A stretch of DNA of 64,000 nt from Providencia rettgeri (GCF_041075285.1 NZ_CP163512.1:1798001-1862000); one strand, 5' to 3'. Shown: positions 46,339 through 57,537, numbered from the stretch's first letter. Numbers and translations: made by a program. Notes: generated by a model from the sequence alone, not told the origin.

Positions 46339-47577
46339 TTAGCCTAACAATTTTTTAATGCGCTGTAATGCATTGAATAGCGCATCAATATCTTCTTTCG
46401 TGGTGTAGATCCCCACAGATGCTCGGCACATAGCAGGAACATGGTAATGTTCCATTAAAGGTAAAGCACAGTGATGCCCTGTTCGAATAGCAATACCATA
46501 TCTATCTAAAAATGAACCAACATCATAGGCATGGTGCGCACCAAGGTTAAAGGCTAACACACCTTCACGCTGTTCATTGCCATATAACGTGATGGATGGA
46601 TTATCTTTAAGCTTTTGCGATGCATACGCCATGATTTGTGCTTCATAGGAGAAAACATTGGGTAAATTTAACGCCGTCAAATAGTCAAATGCCGCACCTA
46701 ACCCAATAATTGCACTCACATTTGGCGTACCTGCTTCAAAACGCCAAGGCGCATCAGCAAAGGTAATTCCTTTCGTTAAGCTCACTTGGCGGATCATCGC
46801 CCCACCGCCTTCCCATGGCGGCATCACATCTAAGATAGCCTTTTTACCATACAAGATCCCTATACCGGTTGGGCCGTATAATTTGTGCCCTGAGAACACA
46901 TAGAAATCACAGTCCAGATCCCGTACATTAACCTGCTGGTGCATCGCACCTTGTGCACCATCCACTAAAATTGCCAGTTCACTGCCTTTTTGTGCGGCAA
47001 TAGCTCGCGCTTGTTGGATAATTTCTTTAACTGGATTTACAGTACCTAACACATTTGAAATATGCGTGAAGCTCAGTAAACGTGTCCGCTCATCGATGAA
47101 TTCATTGAGCTTATCTAACTGCAATGTCCCATCATCAGAAATAGGGATAACGCGTACTTCAAAACCGATTTCTTCAGCTAATATAAACCAAGGTACGATA
47201 TTGGCGTGGTGCTCCATTTCGGTGATAACGATGTTATCACCCTCAAAGAAATGCTTGCGTCCGTAGCTATTTGCAACAAGATTGATGCCTTCAGTTGTGC
47301 CTTTGACAAAAACGATTTCTTCATTAGAACCCGCATGGATGAAATTCGCTGCTTTTTGGCGCACGTCTTCCATCATCGTGGTTGCATTGGCACTGAGTGT
47401 ATGAATGCCGCGATGAACCGCGGCATACTGATGTAACGTAAACTCACTTTCGCGCTCAATAACTTGCAACGGTTTTTGTGCACTCGCCGCACTGTCTAAA
47501 TAGACTAAGGGATGGTTATTTACTGATTGTGATAAGGCAGGAAAATCCTGCCTGACTAACGTAACATCAAATGACAT
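46339..47577 (-). CDS. sufS: Cysteine desulfurase SufS
   Basis: SufS is a pyridoxal-phosphate enzyme that removes sulfur from cysteine and hands it to SufE. The 412 residues show the cofactor lysine K232 in [15 protein letters not shown], the conserved H in [10 protein letters not shown] and the catalytic cysteine C370 in [15 protein letters not shown]. coli SufS has 406 residues. It starts five bases after the sufD stop, so translation is coupled. Confidence 0.97.
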   Translation of the reverse strand: MSFDVTLVRQDFPALSQSVNNHPLVYLDSAASAQKPLQVIERESEFTLHQYAAVHRGIHTLSANATTMMEDVRQKAANFIHAGSNEEIVFVKGTTEGINLVANSYGRKHFFEGDNIVITEMEHHANIVPWFILAEEIGFEVRVIPISDDGTLQLDKLNEFIDERTRLLSFTHISNVLGTVNPVKEIIQQARAIAAQKGSELAILVDGAQGAMHQQVNVRDLDCDFYVFSGHKLYGPTGIGILYGKKAILDVMPPWEGGGAMIRQVSLTKGITFADAPWRFEAGTPNVSAIIGLGAAFDYLTALNLPNVFSYEAQIMAYASQKLKDNPSITLYGNEQREGVLAFNLGAHHAYDVGSFLDRYGIAIRTGHHCALPLMEHYHVPAMCRASVGIYTTKEDIDALFNALQRIKKLLG

Positions 47578-47582
47578 GGGGA

Positions 47583-48890
47583 TTAAACCTCCGCTAAGCG
47601 CTGGCGGATGTTTGCCATCACAGCGTGTTTTAATTCTTCTGACTCAATAGATTCAGTCAACTCTGCCGCAAATGCAATGATGATCATATGCTTAGCCGCT
47701 TTACCATCAATTCCCCTTGAGCGCAGATAAAATAGTTGCTCATCATCGATTCGACCCACTGTCGCGCCATGACCACATTTAACATCGTCTGCATAAATCT
47801 CAAGCTGTGGCTTAGTATCGATTTCCGCTTTATCACCGAGCAACAAGGTATTATTGGTCATTTGACCATCAGTCTTTAGCGCATTTGGCGCGACTTTAAT
47901 CATCCCATTAAATACCGCTTTGCTGCTATCCATCGCAATCACTTTATGCAGTTGGCGGCTATTACAATACCCTGTGTTGTGCTCTAAATATGTCCGTGTA
48001 TCTGCAATTTCGCTATCTTTTGGCAACAATAAACTATTGAGTTCAAGTTCGCTATTTTCGCCATCAAGACGTGCACTGGTGTGGTTACGTGTTAATCCTG
48101 CACCTAATAAGAAACTGGTGCTTTTAACACGACCATCACGACCAACCACAATATCGTTATGGGCAAAGTGTTGCGCCTGCGTATTTTCCACATTGAGTTT
48201 AAAGTGACTCAACTCTGCGTTATCTCCCACCTCAACGGTTAAACGGCTTCCTGTCATATGCGCTTCACCATTTAAACTGACAAAGTGTTCAATCACTTGG
48301 GCTTTACTGTTCGCATCTAGGGTTAAATGGTAACGATATTGGCTAATATTCATCGCCTGGTCGTCACTGATCCCACTAGAGATATTCAGTAAATACAGTG
48401 GCTTTTCCGCTATTTTATTCGCGGCTAAGTGGATAACTAGCGGTTGTAGCGCCAAGCTTTCCGTTAAATGCAAAAAAATTTCACTATTCACCGGTGCTGG
48501 GAGTAAATCTTGATTATCCAGCAACGAGACTTGAAAAGCCCCGACATCAATGGAGCTTAGGGCTGAACTATACCGCCCATCAATCAAAACAATACGATAA
48601 GCATCGATCGGTAATGCTAACTTTTCACATTCACTGGCGGTCACATCTACATGACTAAAACGGTATTGCGTATTTAAGACACTATTCAGTGGCGTATAGT
48701 GCCAATCTTCGTGACGAAAAGCAGGTAACCCGACTTGTTTAGCCTGTTCCCAATGGTTTTTGGCATGTTGTGAATTTTCGCCTAAGCGTTGTTCGAACAA
48801 CGTCCCAAAGCGTGACATTGCTTGCTCATTGAGTGCAGCAACTTCAGCACGCTTTTGCGCTCTTTCACTGTTGGTCAATAAGCCAGCCAT
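47583..48890 (-). CDS. sufD: SufD, scaffold subunit
   Basis: SufD pairs with SufB and SufC in the SufBC2D scaffold and is needed for iron acquisition into the cluster. The 435 residues consist mainly of the right-handed beta-helix core (around 150-350) and the C-terminal [20 protein letters not shown]. The start overlaps the end of sufC by 26 bases. E. coli SufD has 423 residues. The N-terminal third is the least conserved part. Confidence 0.95.
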   Translation of the reverse strand: MAGLLTNSERAQKRAEVAALNEQAMSRFGTLFEQRLGENSQHAKNHWEQAKQVGLPAFRHEDWHYTPLNSVLNTQYRFSHVDVTASECEKLALPIDAYRIVLIDGRYSSALSSIDVGAFQVSLLDNQDLLPAPVNSEIFLHLTESLALQPLVIHLAANKIAEKPLYLLNISSGISDDQAMNISQYRYHLTLDANSKAQVIEHFVSLNGEAHMTGSRLTVEVGDNAELSHFKLNVENTQAQHFAHNDIVVGRDGRVKSTSFLLGAGLTRNHTSARLDGENSELELNSLLLPKDSEIADTRTYLEHNTGYCNSRQLHKVIAMDSSKAVFNGMIKVAPNALKTDGQMTNNTLLLGDKAEIDTKPQLEIYADDVKCGHGATVGRIDDEQLFYLRSRGIDGKAAKHMIIIAFAAELTESIESEELKHAVMANIRQRLAEV

Positions 48891-49611
48891 AACCCTGCTC
48901 CTCCAGTTTTTTCGCTAAACTGAAATCACCTGATTTGATGATTTTCCCTTGATATAAAACGTGGACAAAGTCAGGTTTTACATAATCTAAAATGCGCTGG
49001 TAATGCGTAACAATAATGAAAGAACGTTCCGGCGAACGCAATGAATTCACCCCATTAGCAACGATTTTCAAAGCATCGATATCCAGACCAGAGTCTGTTT
49101 CATCAAGAATACAAAGTTGTGGTTCTAACGCTGCCATTTGCAAGATATCGTTACGTTTTTTCTCACCACCAGAGAAACCCACATTAACCGAACGTGCTAA
49201 TAAATCTTCTGGCATTTCCAATAATTTAATTTTATCTTCGATAAAATCTTGGAAATCAAAACGATCTAACGCCTCTTGCTGACGATATTCACGCACCGCG
49301 TTCACCGCAGTTTGTAAGAAGAATTGGTTACTCACGCCCGGAATTTCTACCGGGTATTGAAAGGCTAAGAAAACGCCCTCACCAGCACGCTCTTCAGGAT
49401 CCAATTCAAACAGATCTTTACCTTTGAAAGTCACTGAACCGCTGTCTATTTCATATTCTTCGCGACCCGCAAGGGTTGCCGATAATGTACTTTTACCTGA
49501 ACCATTTGGGCCCATGATGGCGTGTACTTCCCCTGGTTTCACTTCCAGAGATAAGCCTTTTAAAATTTCATTTCCTTCTACACTCACGTGTAAATCTTTA
49601 ACACTTAACAT
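48865..49611 (-). CDS. sufC: SufC, ABC-type ATPase
   Basis: SufC drives conformational change of the SufBC2D scaffold; it is a soluble ABC ATPase, not a transporter. The 248 residues show Walker A GPNGSGKS, signature FSGGEKKR, Walker B CILDETDSGLD and the H-loop IVTHYQRIL. Length equals E. coli. It lies between sufB (45 bases upstream) and sufD (overlapping). Confidence 0.97.
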   Translation of the reverse strand: MLSVKDLHVSVEGNEILKGLSLEVKPGEVHAIMGPNGSGKSTLSATLAGREEYEIDSGSVTFKGKDLFELDPEERAGEGVFLAFQYPVEIPGVSNQFFLQTAVNAVREYRQQEALDRFDFQDFIEDKIKLLEMPEDLLARSVNVGFSGGEKKRNDILQMAALEPQLCILDETDSGLDIDALKIVANGVNSLRSPERSFIIVTHYQRILDYVKPDFVHVLYQGKIIKSGDFSLAKKLEEQGYGWLIDQQ

Positions 49612-49656
49612 ATTTACATGCCTTTAGCGCTTACGCGCAAATAAACTCGATAAGGA

Positions 49657-51156
49657 TCAGCCAACGCTGTGTTCTAAGCTGATCGCCAGCAATTTTTGTG
49701 CTTCTACGGCAAACTCTAAAGGAAGCTCTGAGAACACATCTTTACAGAAACCATTTACAATCATAGAGATAGCATTATCCTCGCTAATCCCGCGTTGTAA
49801 GCAGTAAAACAGCTGGTCTTCGCCAATACGTGAAGTTGTGGCTTCGTGCTCAAGCTGCGCGGTATTATTTTTGACTTCCACATAAGGGAACGTATGCGCC
49901 CCACATTGTGTGCCAATTAACATAGAATCGCACTGTGTAAAGTTACGGGCATTGTGCGCACTCGGTAGAATTTTGACTAAACCACGGTAACTGTTTTGGC
50001 TTTTACCCGCAGAAATCCCTTTTGAGATAATCGTTGAACGCGTGTTTTTCCCAATGTGGATCATCTTGGTTCCTGTATCCGCTTGCTGATTACCATTTGT
50101 TAGTGCAACAGAGAAAAACTCACCCACAGAGTTATCCCCTTTGAGGATCACACTTGGGTATTTCCACGTAATCGCTGAGCCTGTCTCAGACTGAGTCCAC
50201 GACATTTTTGAGTTTTCACCTTCACACAAAGCACGTTTGGTCACAAAGTTGAGGATACCACCTTCTTTACTATCTCCCCCCGAGAACCAGTTTTGGACAG
50301 TGGAGTATTTGACTTCAGCATCTTTGTGGATGATGACTTCAACTACCGCTGCGTGCAGTTGATAGCTATCACGAACGGGGGCAGAACACCCTTCGATATA
50401 GCTGACGTAACTGCCCTCGTCGGCGATTAGAATAGTGCGCTCAAATTGGCCTGTTTTGGCGGCATTAATGCGAAAATAAGTAGAAAGCTCCATTGGGCAA
50501 CGTACCCCTTTCGGGATATACACAAAGGTACCATCAGAAGCAACCGCCGCATTTAACGCCGCAAAAAAGTTATCATGGCTTGAAACGACGCTGCCTAAAT
50601 ATTTCTGAACTAGCTCTGGATATTCTTGGATAGCTTCGCTAAATGAACAGAAAATGATACCGTGTTTCGCAAGGTCTTCACGGTATGTGGTGGACACAGA
50701 TACGGAGTCAAAAATCGCATCAACAGCCACAGCTTTACCTTCACGAACAGGTACGCCAAGCTGGTTAAAGGCTTCTTCAACTTCAGCAGTTAAGTAATTA
50801 TTTGTTTCAGCAACACCTGTTGCTTGGGTTGCTCCAGATTGCGAACCACAGGTATCATCACACGAGCCACAAGATGGCGCGGAATAATAGCTGTAATCCT
50901 GATAATCAAGATTTGGGTAATGAGCTTTGAGCCAATGAGGCTCTTCCATGCCTTTCCAGTGATTAAAGGCATCAAGGCGGAATTGTAACATCCACTCGGG
51001 CTCATTACGTTTTGCTGAAATAGCACGAACAACATCTTCGTTGATCCCTTTCGCCATTTCATCGGTTGCAACTTCCGTAAAGAAGCCCTCTTTATAACGC
51101 TGATCATCAAGCCAGCTTTGAACATCATCGCCAACTTCTACATTGCTCTGTGACAT
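49657..51156 (-). CDS. sufB: SufB, scaffold subunit
   Basis: SufB is the site where the nascent iron-sulfur cluster is built. The 499 residues (E. coli has 495) include a cysteine-rich N-terminal segment ([11 protein letters not shown]), the beta-helix core and the conserved [20 protein letters not shown], whose cysteines receive persulfide and bind the cluster. The start follows sufA by 16 bases. Confidence 0.97.
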   Translation of the reverse strand: MSQSNVEVGDDVQSWLDDQRYKEGFFTEVATDEMAKGINEDVVRAISAKRNEPEWMLQFRLDAFNHWKGMEEPHWLKAHYPNLDYQDYSYYSAPSCGSCDDTCGSQSGATQATGVAETNNYLTAEVEEAFNQLGVPVREGKAVAVDAIFDSVSVSTTYREDLAKHGIIFCSFSEAIQEYPELVQKYLGSVVSSHDNFFAALNAAVASDGTFVYIPKGVRCPMELSTYFRINAAKTGQFERTILIADEGSYVSYIEGCSAPVRDSYQLHAAVVEVIIHKDAEVKYSTVQNWFSGGDSKEGGILNFVTKRALCEGENSKMSWTQSETGSAITWKYPSVILKGDNSVGEFFSVALTNGNQQADTGTKMIHIGKNTRSTIISKGISAGKSQNSYRGLVKILPSAHNARNFTQCDSMLIGTQCGAHTFPYVEVKNNTAQLEHEATTSRIGEDQLFYCLQRGISEDNAISMIVNGFCKDVFSELPLEFAVEAQKLLAISLEHSVG

Positions 51157-51172
51157 AATCTGACTTCACATG

Positions 51173-51541
51173 TTAAACGCCGAAGCTTTCACCACACCCA
51201 CAGGCGTGTTGGGCTTTCGGGTTATTAAATTTGAAAATTTGATTCAGCCCTTCTTGGACGTAATCAACGACTGTACCATCAATAAATGGCATTGCTTCTT
51301 TTGGCACATAAAGATGTGCGCCATCGAGTTCAAATAACAGGTGCTTATCGGTTGGGTTTTCAATCATTTCAAAAACGTAACCGAAACCCGCGCAGCCAGA
51401 CTGTTTTACGCCGAGTGAAAGCCCTTTGCTATTTGGGTTTTGCACCATCAATTTTTTGATTTGTTTTGCAGCGCTTTGTGTCAGGCTAACTCCCTGCCAA
51501 TTGTTTTCATCAAATGAAAATGTCTCTACACCGTCAGTCAT
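51173..51541 (-). CDS. sufA: SufA, A-type iron-sulfur carrier
   Basis: SufA receives a cluster from SufBC2D and delivers it to target proteins. The 122 residues carry three ligand cysteines: one in LGVKQSGCAGFGYVFE and two in the C-terminal ACGCGESF. This is the first gene of the operon, with a Fur-like box about 65 bases upstream. Confidence 0.96.
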   Translation of the reverse strand: MTDGVETFSFDENNWQGVSLTQSAAKQIKKLMVQNPNSKGLSLGVKQSGCAGFGYVFEMIENPTDKHLLFELDGAHLYVPKEAMPFIDGTVVDYVQEGLNQIFKFNNPKAQHACGCGESFGV

Positions 51542-51603
51542 ATTGACCCCACATTTCTTATGGCTTTTCAGCCTGTTATCAGGAGATTAACTCTGTATAT
51601 CCT

Positions 51604-51620
51604 ATGGTAATGATTACCTA
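51604..51620. promoter_or_regulatory. Fur-like box upstream of sufA
   Basis: GGTAATGATTACC is palindromic and matches 11 of 13 bases of the Fur core GATAATGATTATC. In E. coli the suf operon is repressed by Fur and activated by apo-IscR and OxyR; I could not place those last two sites. Confidence 0.6.
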
Positions 51621-51948
51621 TGCTACTTCAACCATTTGTTTTAAGAGGTTATAGCTATTTTAGCACTTTTTTTATCCAAATTGAGCTTATTTATTAAGCA
51701 AAAACAGCCAACAATAAACCTAACAAACTGAAAAATAAAAGATAAATAGAGTTGAGTTTTTTATTGAATTTTGTACTAATGAATACATAAAAATGACACA
51801 AATTAACAAAGATGCATTTATTATACATCTTAATTAAATTGATAAAAATGAAAACGCATTCATCAATATAAGTAGATGGGGACAAATAATAAAAACAACA
51901 ACTCGCTTTCGAGACATTTTCCCGAAAGCGATAGAGATAAAAAAGGAT
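51621..51948. other. AT-rich sufA-menI gap with menI terminator
   Basis: The gap holds the sufA promoter at its right-hand side in operon terms. At 51888-51931 lies a minus-strand terminator: TCGCTTTCG/CGAAAGCGA, then a GTTGTTGTTTTTATT tail, which would end ydiJ-menI. The small ORFs here are chance frames. The E. coli ydiH gene is not seen. Confidence 0.65.
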
Positions 51949-52365
51949 TTACTCAAATAAAACAGCCGTGGTGAGACGTGACGTACAACATAATTTGCCT
52001 TGCCCATTGAAAATTTCAATGTTCCACACTTGCTGACGGCGACCTAGATGAATTGGCTTGCACACGCCACGAACAATGCCTGAACGCGCAGCGCGAACAT
52101 GGTTAGCATTAATTTCGACACCCACCACTCGCTGTTCACCCTCAGTGCACATATAGCCTGCAATAGATCCTAAAGATTCAGCCAGTACTACTGATGCACC
52201 ACCATGGAGTAAACCAAAAGGCTGTTTAGTGCGTTCATCCACAGGCATCGTTCCTTCTAGATAATCATCACCTACTTTGGTGATTTCGATGCCAATGTGC
52301 CCTAACATGCACGTTTTTGACATTTCGGCTAACTGCGCTAAATCAAATTGACGTTTCCAAATCAT
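51949..52365 (-). CDS. menI: 1,4-dihydroxy-2-naphthoyl-CoA hydrolase MenI (YdiI)
   Basis: MenI is a hotdog-fold thioesterase in menaquinone synthesis. The 138 residues include the catalytic segment TKQPFGLLHGGASVVLAESLGS (key residues G-LLHGG and E) and VGVEINANHVRAAR. It starts MIWKRQFDL at 52365, with the ATG overlapping the ydiJ stop (TAATG). A longer frame into ydiJ is not real. It is co-transcribed with ydiJ. Confidence 0.94.
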   Translation of the reverse strand: MIWKRQFDLAQLAEMSKTCMLGHIGIEITKVGDDYLEGTMPVDERTKQPFGLLHGGASVVLAESLGSIAGYMCTEGEQRVVGVEINANHVRAARSGIVRGVCKPIHLGRRQQVWNIEIFNGQGKLCCTSRLTTAVLFE

Positions 52366-55300
52366 TAAACAATCTCCAGCAAGGCTTGAATCGGATGTTT
52401 TATTAATGTGTTTTCCATACGTTTTACTTGACTTCGACATGAATAACCAGAACTGAGGCAACGCTCTTTGGGGAGTGACGCCATCGCCCCTTTCCAAGAT
52501 AGGTTGTAGATCCCTTTTGAATTTTCAAGATTAGCAACTTCGTGCCCATAAGTCCCTGCCATTCCACAGCAGCCCACACTCACCTGATTAAGTTGCTGAC
52601 CAAAACGTGCAAATAAAGATGCCCATTGGTTCCCACTGTTTGGCAGTGCTGTAGATTCGGTACAGTGAGCAAAAAAGTACCATGGCTGCGTTGTGCTAAC
52701 TTGTGCAGCTTGAGGTTCAGGCAATGTTGGCAATGAAATTAGCCATTCATGAGCTAACATGACCGTAAACTGACACTGTTCTTTACCTAAAATTTCATGG
52801 TATTCATCGCGATAACACAGGACTAACGCAGGGTCTACCCCCACCATCGGCAATTGCAATTTTGCCACTCTATTCAAGAAATCTGCCGTTTTGCGGGCAG
52901 TTTTCGCAAATTTAGCGAGGAACCCTTTAATATGTTGCGCTTTACCATTTGGTGAGAAAGGTAATAAAACAGGCTTATAACCCAGTTTTTCAATTAAACG
53001 CACAAAATCAGCGACAACTTTTGCATCGTAATAACTGGTGAATGGGTCTTGCACCACCAGCACGTAGCTTTCCCGCTGCCCTGTACTCATCCCTTCCAGT
53101 TGCTCTAATGTGACAGATAGCGCGCCATGACCAGAAAGCTCTTGCTTTAAGGTCGGTTGTGAAAATAGCGGGAGATCGGTCATCCCAATAGTGCGCTCAC
53201 TTAGCTTTTGCACCAGCGTTTGACGCAAGAAAAAGTTAAACACGCTAGGGGCTTTTGACAGTAGTGGTGCACTCACTTCAACGTTGGCCACAATATGGTC
53301 TCGAACAGGACGCAAATAACGACCGTGATACAGCGCTAAGAATTTAGCCCTAAATGATGGCACATCTATCTTAATTGGGCATTGGGTGGAGCAAGCCTTA
53401 CATGCCAAACACCCTGACATAGCCGCTTTCACTTCATGGGAGAAATCGTAATCCCCTTGTTTAGCACGCCAAGTATTGCGGGTTTTCTCAATCAACCCAC
53501 GCAATGAAGGTTGACTTTGAGTGATCCCTTTTTCAAGATGCTCCGGTGTTACACCTTGTTCCGCTAGTAATCTTAACCATTCGCGTACTAACGTCGCTCG
53601 CCCTTTTGGTGAATGAATGCGCTGACCACTCACTTTCATTGATGGGCACATTGGGCTTTTCACATCAAAGTTAAAACATAAGCCATTACCATTACAGTCC
53701 ATTGCCCCACGAAACGCTTGACGCATCTGCACAGGGATTTGCCTGTCGTAAGTGCCACGTTTTACACCATCAACCTGTTTCATTGGTGCATCTAAACCCG
53801 CTGGTGGACAAATTTTGCCCGGATTTAGCCGATTATCAGGGTCGAACGCCGCTTTAATGTTACGCAACTCACCGTACAGTATATCTCCAAAAAATTCAGG
53901 GCTATATTCAGCACGGAATCCTTTACCATGCTCTCCCCAAAGCAAGCCTCCATATTTTGCAGTTAATGCAACAATTTCATCAGAAATTTGTTTCATCAAA
54001 ACTTCTTGCTGAGGATCGCACATGTCAAGTGCGGGGCGTACATGTAAAACGCCCGCATCCACATGACCAAACATGCCATAATTAAGGTTATGGCTATCCA
54101 ATAGTGACCTAAATTCAGTAATATAGTCAGCCAAATGCTCGGGGGGAACACAAGTATCCTCAACAAATGGAATGGGCTTAGCTGCCCCTTTGCTATTGCC
54201 CAATAAGCCAACCGCCTTTTTACGCATATTATAAATACGCGTGATATCCTCAAGGTCATAACACGTTTGATAGCCAATCACTCCCGCTTGGTGACTGGCC
54301 ATGAGTTCATCTAAACGTTGGCACAAGCTTTCAGTTAACTGATTAATTTCATTTTCATCGTCACCACTAAACTCAACGATGTTTAGCCCTAACATCTCTT
54401 TATTCGGTACATCCGTGATCAACGACTTAACGGAATGCCAAACAATATCTTCCTTCGCAAGGTTTAACACCTTTGAATCTACCGTTTCAACTGATAGTGC
54501 GTTGGCTTGCACCATAAAAGGGGCATTGCGCAGTGCGGACTCAAAAGAATCATATTTCACATTCACTAAACGCCGAACTTTTGGTAACGGCGTAATGTCT
54601 AATGTGGCTTCAGTGATAAAAGCAAGGGACCCTTCTGACCCCGTTAGAATACGAGTAAGATCAAACTCGGTTAACTCATCATTAAATACGTGGCGTAAAT
54701 CATACCCGGTTAAAAACCGATTAAGTTTAGGGAATTTTTCTTCAATTAACTGGCGCTGTTCAAGGCAGCGCTCTAGGACGGTTTTATAGATGCGCCCTAC
54801 CACTGAGTCTTCAGATGCAATCGTTTGGGCGAGAGCAATAGGCATAGCCCGTGTCTCAAGGCATTCGCCGCCTAATACCATCGCTTTAACACCCAGTACG
54901 TGGTCTGAGGTTTTACCGTAGACGAGTGAACCTTGACCCGAAGCATCCGTATTAATCATTCCACCTAACGTGGCACGGTTACTGGTCGATAATTCGGGTG
55001 AGAAAAAATAGCCATACGGCTTCAAATATTGATTAAGCTGGTCTTTAACCACCCCAGCTTCAACTTTAACCCATCTCTGCTCAGGGTTAATCTCTAAAAT
55101 ACGGTTCATATAGCGGGACATGTCGACCACAATCCCTTCTGTTAAGGATTGTCCGTTGGTTCCTGTACCACCACCGCGGGGTGTAAAGGTGAGTTCGCGG
55201 TACTTTTCTTGTCCTGCTAAGCGTGTGATAATTTGCACGTCAGCACTGGAACGCGGAAAAACAACAGCTTGAGGCAGTAATTGATAGATACTGTTGTCTG

Positions 55301-55427
55301 TTGCCATTGATAATCTTTCTGAATAACTAGTGCCATTATCACCCGTAAAACCTTGTTCTTGTAGCTCATGCAAGAACGCAATGACGAGTTGGCTGAGATG
55401 AGGTGCTTCTGATATACGCGGGATCAT
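52365..55427 (-). CDS. ydiJ: YdiJ, FAD and iron-sulfur D-2-hydroxyacid dehydrogenase
   Basis: YdiJ is a large flavin-linked oxidoreductase, reported to act on D-2-hydroxyglutarate in related proteins. The 1020 residues contain an FAD_binding_4 domain (FTPRGGGTGTNGQSLTEG near 85-103), an FAD-oxidase C-terminal domain (DAGVLHVRPALD, GKGFRAEYSPEFFG) and a ferredoxin-like pair of clusters (CLACKACSTQCP near 660). A C-terminal CCG segment (VGCCGMAGTYGHE) follows. E. coli YdiJ has 1018 residues. It is the first gene of an operon with menI. Confidence 0.93.
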   Translation of the reverse strand: MIPRISEAPHLSQLVIAFLHELQEQGFTGDNGTSYSERLSMATDNSIYQLLPQAVVFPRSSADVQIITRLAGQEKYRELTFTPRGGGTGTNGQSLTEGIVVDMSRYMNRILEINPEQRWVKVEAGVVKDQLNQYLKPYGYFFSPELSTSNRATLGGMINTDASGQGSLVYGKTSDHVLGVKAMVLGGECLETRAMPIALAQTIASEDSVVGRIYKTVLERCLEQRQLIEEKFPKLNRFLTGYDLRHVFNDELTEFDLTRILTGSEGSLAFITEATLDITPLPKVRRLVNVKYDSFESALRNAPFMVQANALSVETVDSKVLNLAKEDIVWHSVKSLITDVPNKEMLGLNIVEFSGDDENEINQLTESLCQRLDELMASHQAGVIGYQTCYDLEDITRIYNMRKKAVGLLGNSKGAAKPIPFVEDTCVPPEHLADYITEFRSLLDSHNLNYGMFGHVDAGVLHVRPALDMCDPQQEVLMKQISDEIVALTAKYGGLLWGEHGKGFRAEYSPEFFGDILYGELRNIKAAFDPDNRLNPGKICPPAGLDAPMKQVDGVKRGTYDRQIPVQMRQAFRGAMDCNGNGLCFNFDVKSPMCPSMKVSGQRIHSPKGRATLVREWLRLLAEQGVTPEHLEKGITQSQPSLRGLIEKTRNTWRAKQGDYDFSHEVKAAMSGCLACKACSTQCPIKIDVPSFRAKFLALYHGRYLRPVRDHIVANVEVSAPLLSKAPSVFNFFLRQTLVQKLSERTIGMTDLPLFSQPTLKQELSGHGALSVTLEQLEGMSTGQRESYVLVVQDPFTSYYDAKVVADFVRLIEKLGYKPVLLPFSPNGKAQHIKGFLAKFAKTARKTADFLNRVAKLQLPMVGVDPALVLCYRDEYHEILGKEQCQFTVMLAHEWLISLPTLPEPQAAQVSTTQPWYFFAHCTESTALPNSGNQWASLFARFGQQLNQVSVGCCGMAGTYGHEVANLENSKGIYNLSWKGAMASLPKERCLSSGYSCRSQVKRMENTLIKHPIQALLEIV

Positions 55428-55682
55428 TATTAACGATGACTCTTGTTGTTTAGTGTTCGCATTACTCGTTATGTACTATCTTTATTTTAAGTTGCACAAT
55501 AGTGTCTTAGGTTTATGAAAACTGCATTCACAGCCTGTAAAGACAGTACAGCCGCTGATGACATTGTCATCATGAACCATATCACAATATTGTTTTTTTT
55601 AACCGTGAAAATTAATTACATTATTTTCACCTAAAAAAGAGCCACATACGCAGAATTTTCATTTGTTAAGGATCAATCATCA

Positions 55683-56798
55683 ATGGAAAAATCGCAAAAA
55701 CGTTTGGATCTTCCCAAACTTATATTCGGGCTGTTATCCATCGTTTTAATGATAGCCGCCTGTTTTTGGGTACTTAATCCCTTTATTCTTGGTTTTGTTT
55801 GGGCGGGAATGATGGTAATCGCAACTTGGCCACTTTTACTGCGCCTTGAAGCCCGCTTGTGGAATAAAAGATGGCTTGCGGCTTTAGTGATGGTTCTTCT
55901 GATTTTGCTACTGTTTGTCATTCCTCTTGGCATTTTAATTGGCAGCATTATCGAAAATAGCTCCCCGTTGATTGAGCTCGCGAAATCGCCATCAAGTCTC
56001 ACATTACCTGACTTAGCATGGCTAAACACTATTCCTATGGTGGGGGAAAAGATTTATTACGCATGGCACAGCTTAGTGGCAAGCGGCGGTAATGCGCTAC
56101 TCGCTAAAATCCAGCCTTACTTTGGGCAAGCGGCAGGCTGGTTTGCCACACAAGCCATCAGTGTCGGGCGTTTTGTTTTCCACTTAATGCTAATGCTACT
56201 GTTTAGTGGTTTGCTGTACCTAAAAGGTGAATCAGTCATGTTAGGCATCCGCCATTTTGCCGTTCGTTTAGCGGGGATCCGTGGTGATGCTGCGGTTGTT
56301 TTAGCCGCACAGTCTATACGAGCCGTCGCTCTTGGGGTGGTGGTAACCGCGTTAATCCAAGCGATTGTTGGTGGTGTTGGTCTCGCCCTATCAGGAATTA
56401 GCTATGCGGCTATCTTGACCGTATTACTGTTTATTTGCTGTGTTGCTCAATTAGGGCCACTACTCATCATGATCCCATCGGTATTATGGTTATTTTGGAC
56501 AGGCGATACCACATGGGGGATTATCTTAGCAGTTTGGGCCGCCGTTGTTGCTACGATGGACGGCGTACTTCGCCCATGGCTAATTAAGATGGGGGCTGAC
56601 TTACCGATGGTACTGATCCTTGTTGGGGTTATCGGCGGAATTTTATCATTTGGTATGATTGGCTTGTTTATTGGTCCTGTTGTCTTAGCCGTGTCATACA
56701 GTTTGTTAAAAGCATGGATGAACGAGGTCACTGTGCCAGACACCGACTTAAGCGAAACAGAAAAGTTTCTTGAAGAAGAGTTTTTGATTAAGAAATAA
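55683..56798 (+). CDS. ydiK: AI-2E family transporter YdiK
   Basis: The 371-residue protein has about eight membrane helices, starting IFGLLSIVLMIAACFWVLNP, and the family C-terminal signature GVIGGILSFGMIGLFIGPVV. The AI-2E superfamily includes proposed AI-2 exporters and sodium/proton antiporters; the substrate is unknown. It is divergent from ydiJ and precedes rprA, as in E. coli. The start ATG lies about eight bases after AAGGATC. Confidence 0.92.
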   Translation: MEKSQKRLDLPKLIFGLLSIVLMIAACFWVLNPFILGFVWAGMMVIATWPLLLRLEARLWNKRWLAALVMVLLILLLFVIPLGILIGSIIENSSPLIELAKSPSSLTLPDLAWLNTIPMVGEKIYYAWHSLVASGGNALLAKIQPYFGQAAGWFATQAISVGRFVFHLMLMLLFSGLLYLKGESVMLGIRHFAVRLAGIRGDAAVVLAAQSIRAVALGVVVTALIQAIVGGVGLALSGISYAAILTVLLFICCVAQLGPLLIMIPSVLWLFWTGDTTWGIILAVWAAVVATMDGVLRPWLIKMGADLPMVLILVGVIGGILSFGMIGLFIGPVVLAVSYSLLKAWMNEVTVPDTDLSETEKFLEEEFLIKK

Positions 56799-56976
56799 AT
56801 CCAGTTAATTTAAACAGATATGTTTAGCTATAAACATATCTGTTGCATTAATGATTCCATTTCCATTAATATTTAGAAACAATATTTAACATTCTAACGT
56901 TAGTATTCGGCTTAATTTATGTTAACATAAAGCAACTGAATATTTCTCTTTACGTAACAATAGGTAATATTGATAT

Positions 56977-56990
56977 TGAGAGTGTTCTTA
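56977..56990. promoter_or_regulatory. RcsB-like box upstream of rprA
   Basis: On the minus strand TAAGAACACTCTCA matches the RcsAB consensus TAAGAATATTCCTA at 10 of 14 positions. It lies about 50 bases before the predicted rprA start. RcsB activates rprA in E. coli. Confidence 0.5.
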
Positions 56991-57025
56991 ATGATTGTGA
57001 TATTTAATTAGTTTAATATTCAATT

Positions 57026-57132
57026 ATTGAATAAAACAGATTTAAACATTATGCTAACCTTTTTAGCGTAATGAAAATAACCGAATTGCTGTGTGTAGTC
57101 TTTGCCTGTCAGCCCATGATAGGCTTTTTTTT
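57026..57132 (+). ncRNA. rprA: RprA small RNA
   Basis: RprA is an Hfq-dependent small RNA that activates rpoS translation and is induced by the Rcs envelope-stress system. The segment CGAATTGCTGTGTGTAGTCTTTGCC (57082-57106), described here only by its ends CGAATTGC and CTTTGCC, is the same as I recall in E. coli RprA. It is followed by a GCCTgTCA/TGAtAGGC hairpin and nine T. A -10 TAATAT at 57014-57019 predicts a start near 57026, giving about 107 nt against 105 in E. coli. The position between ydiK and ppsA agrees with the E. coli map. The 5' half has diverged. Confidence 0.88.
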
Positions 57133-57447
57133 TGCCTAAAAAAATCAATATGAATAATATTCATATCCAAATTAAATCATCTAGTTATAGACATTGATTG
57201 ATATCTATCTTAAATCTACATTAAATGAGTAAGTACACTTCTTTAGCATTATGCTATTCACATCATTTTTCACTAGTTAAGTAAATAATAAATATTATAC
57301 CCATTAATATTACACTTATTATGTGTAATATTTCGCGTTCATTTTTAATATGTCATACATATTAAATGCATATTCATTCGTCATTTTTTTATATTTATTT
57401 TACAAGGCAATCATTATTATCTATTTCAACAATAGGTATTTCTAATT
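57133..57447. other. AT-rich gap between rprA and the ppsA terminator
   Basis: Over 300 bases of AT-rich sequence with no ORF. One perfect 10-bp inverted repeat (AATATTACAC/GTGTAATATT, 57306-57332) is present without a T run. No further RNA gene is recognised. Confidence 0.5.
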
Positions 57448-57518
57448 AAAAAAGGCCGATTGGGTAATGAAGTGTCTAACTTTATAGGTTCACTTCAGTA
57501 TTTCCCTTTCGGCCTTTT
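57448..57518 (-). terminator. ppsA terminator, long hairpin
   Basis: AAAGGCCGA and TCGGCCTTT close a long stem that continues through TGGG/CCC, AAT/ATT and GAAGTG/CACTTC. On the minus strand it ends in six T. Confidence 0.85.
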
Positions 57519-57537
57519 GGACTAATACATCCCCGAA

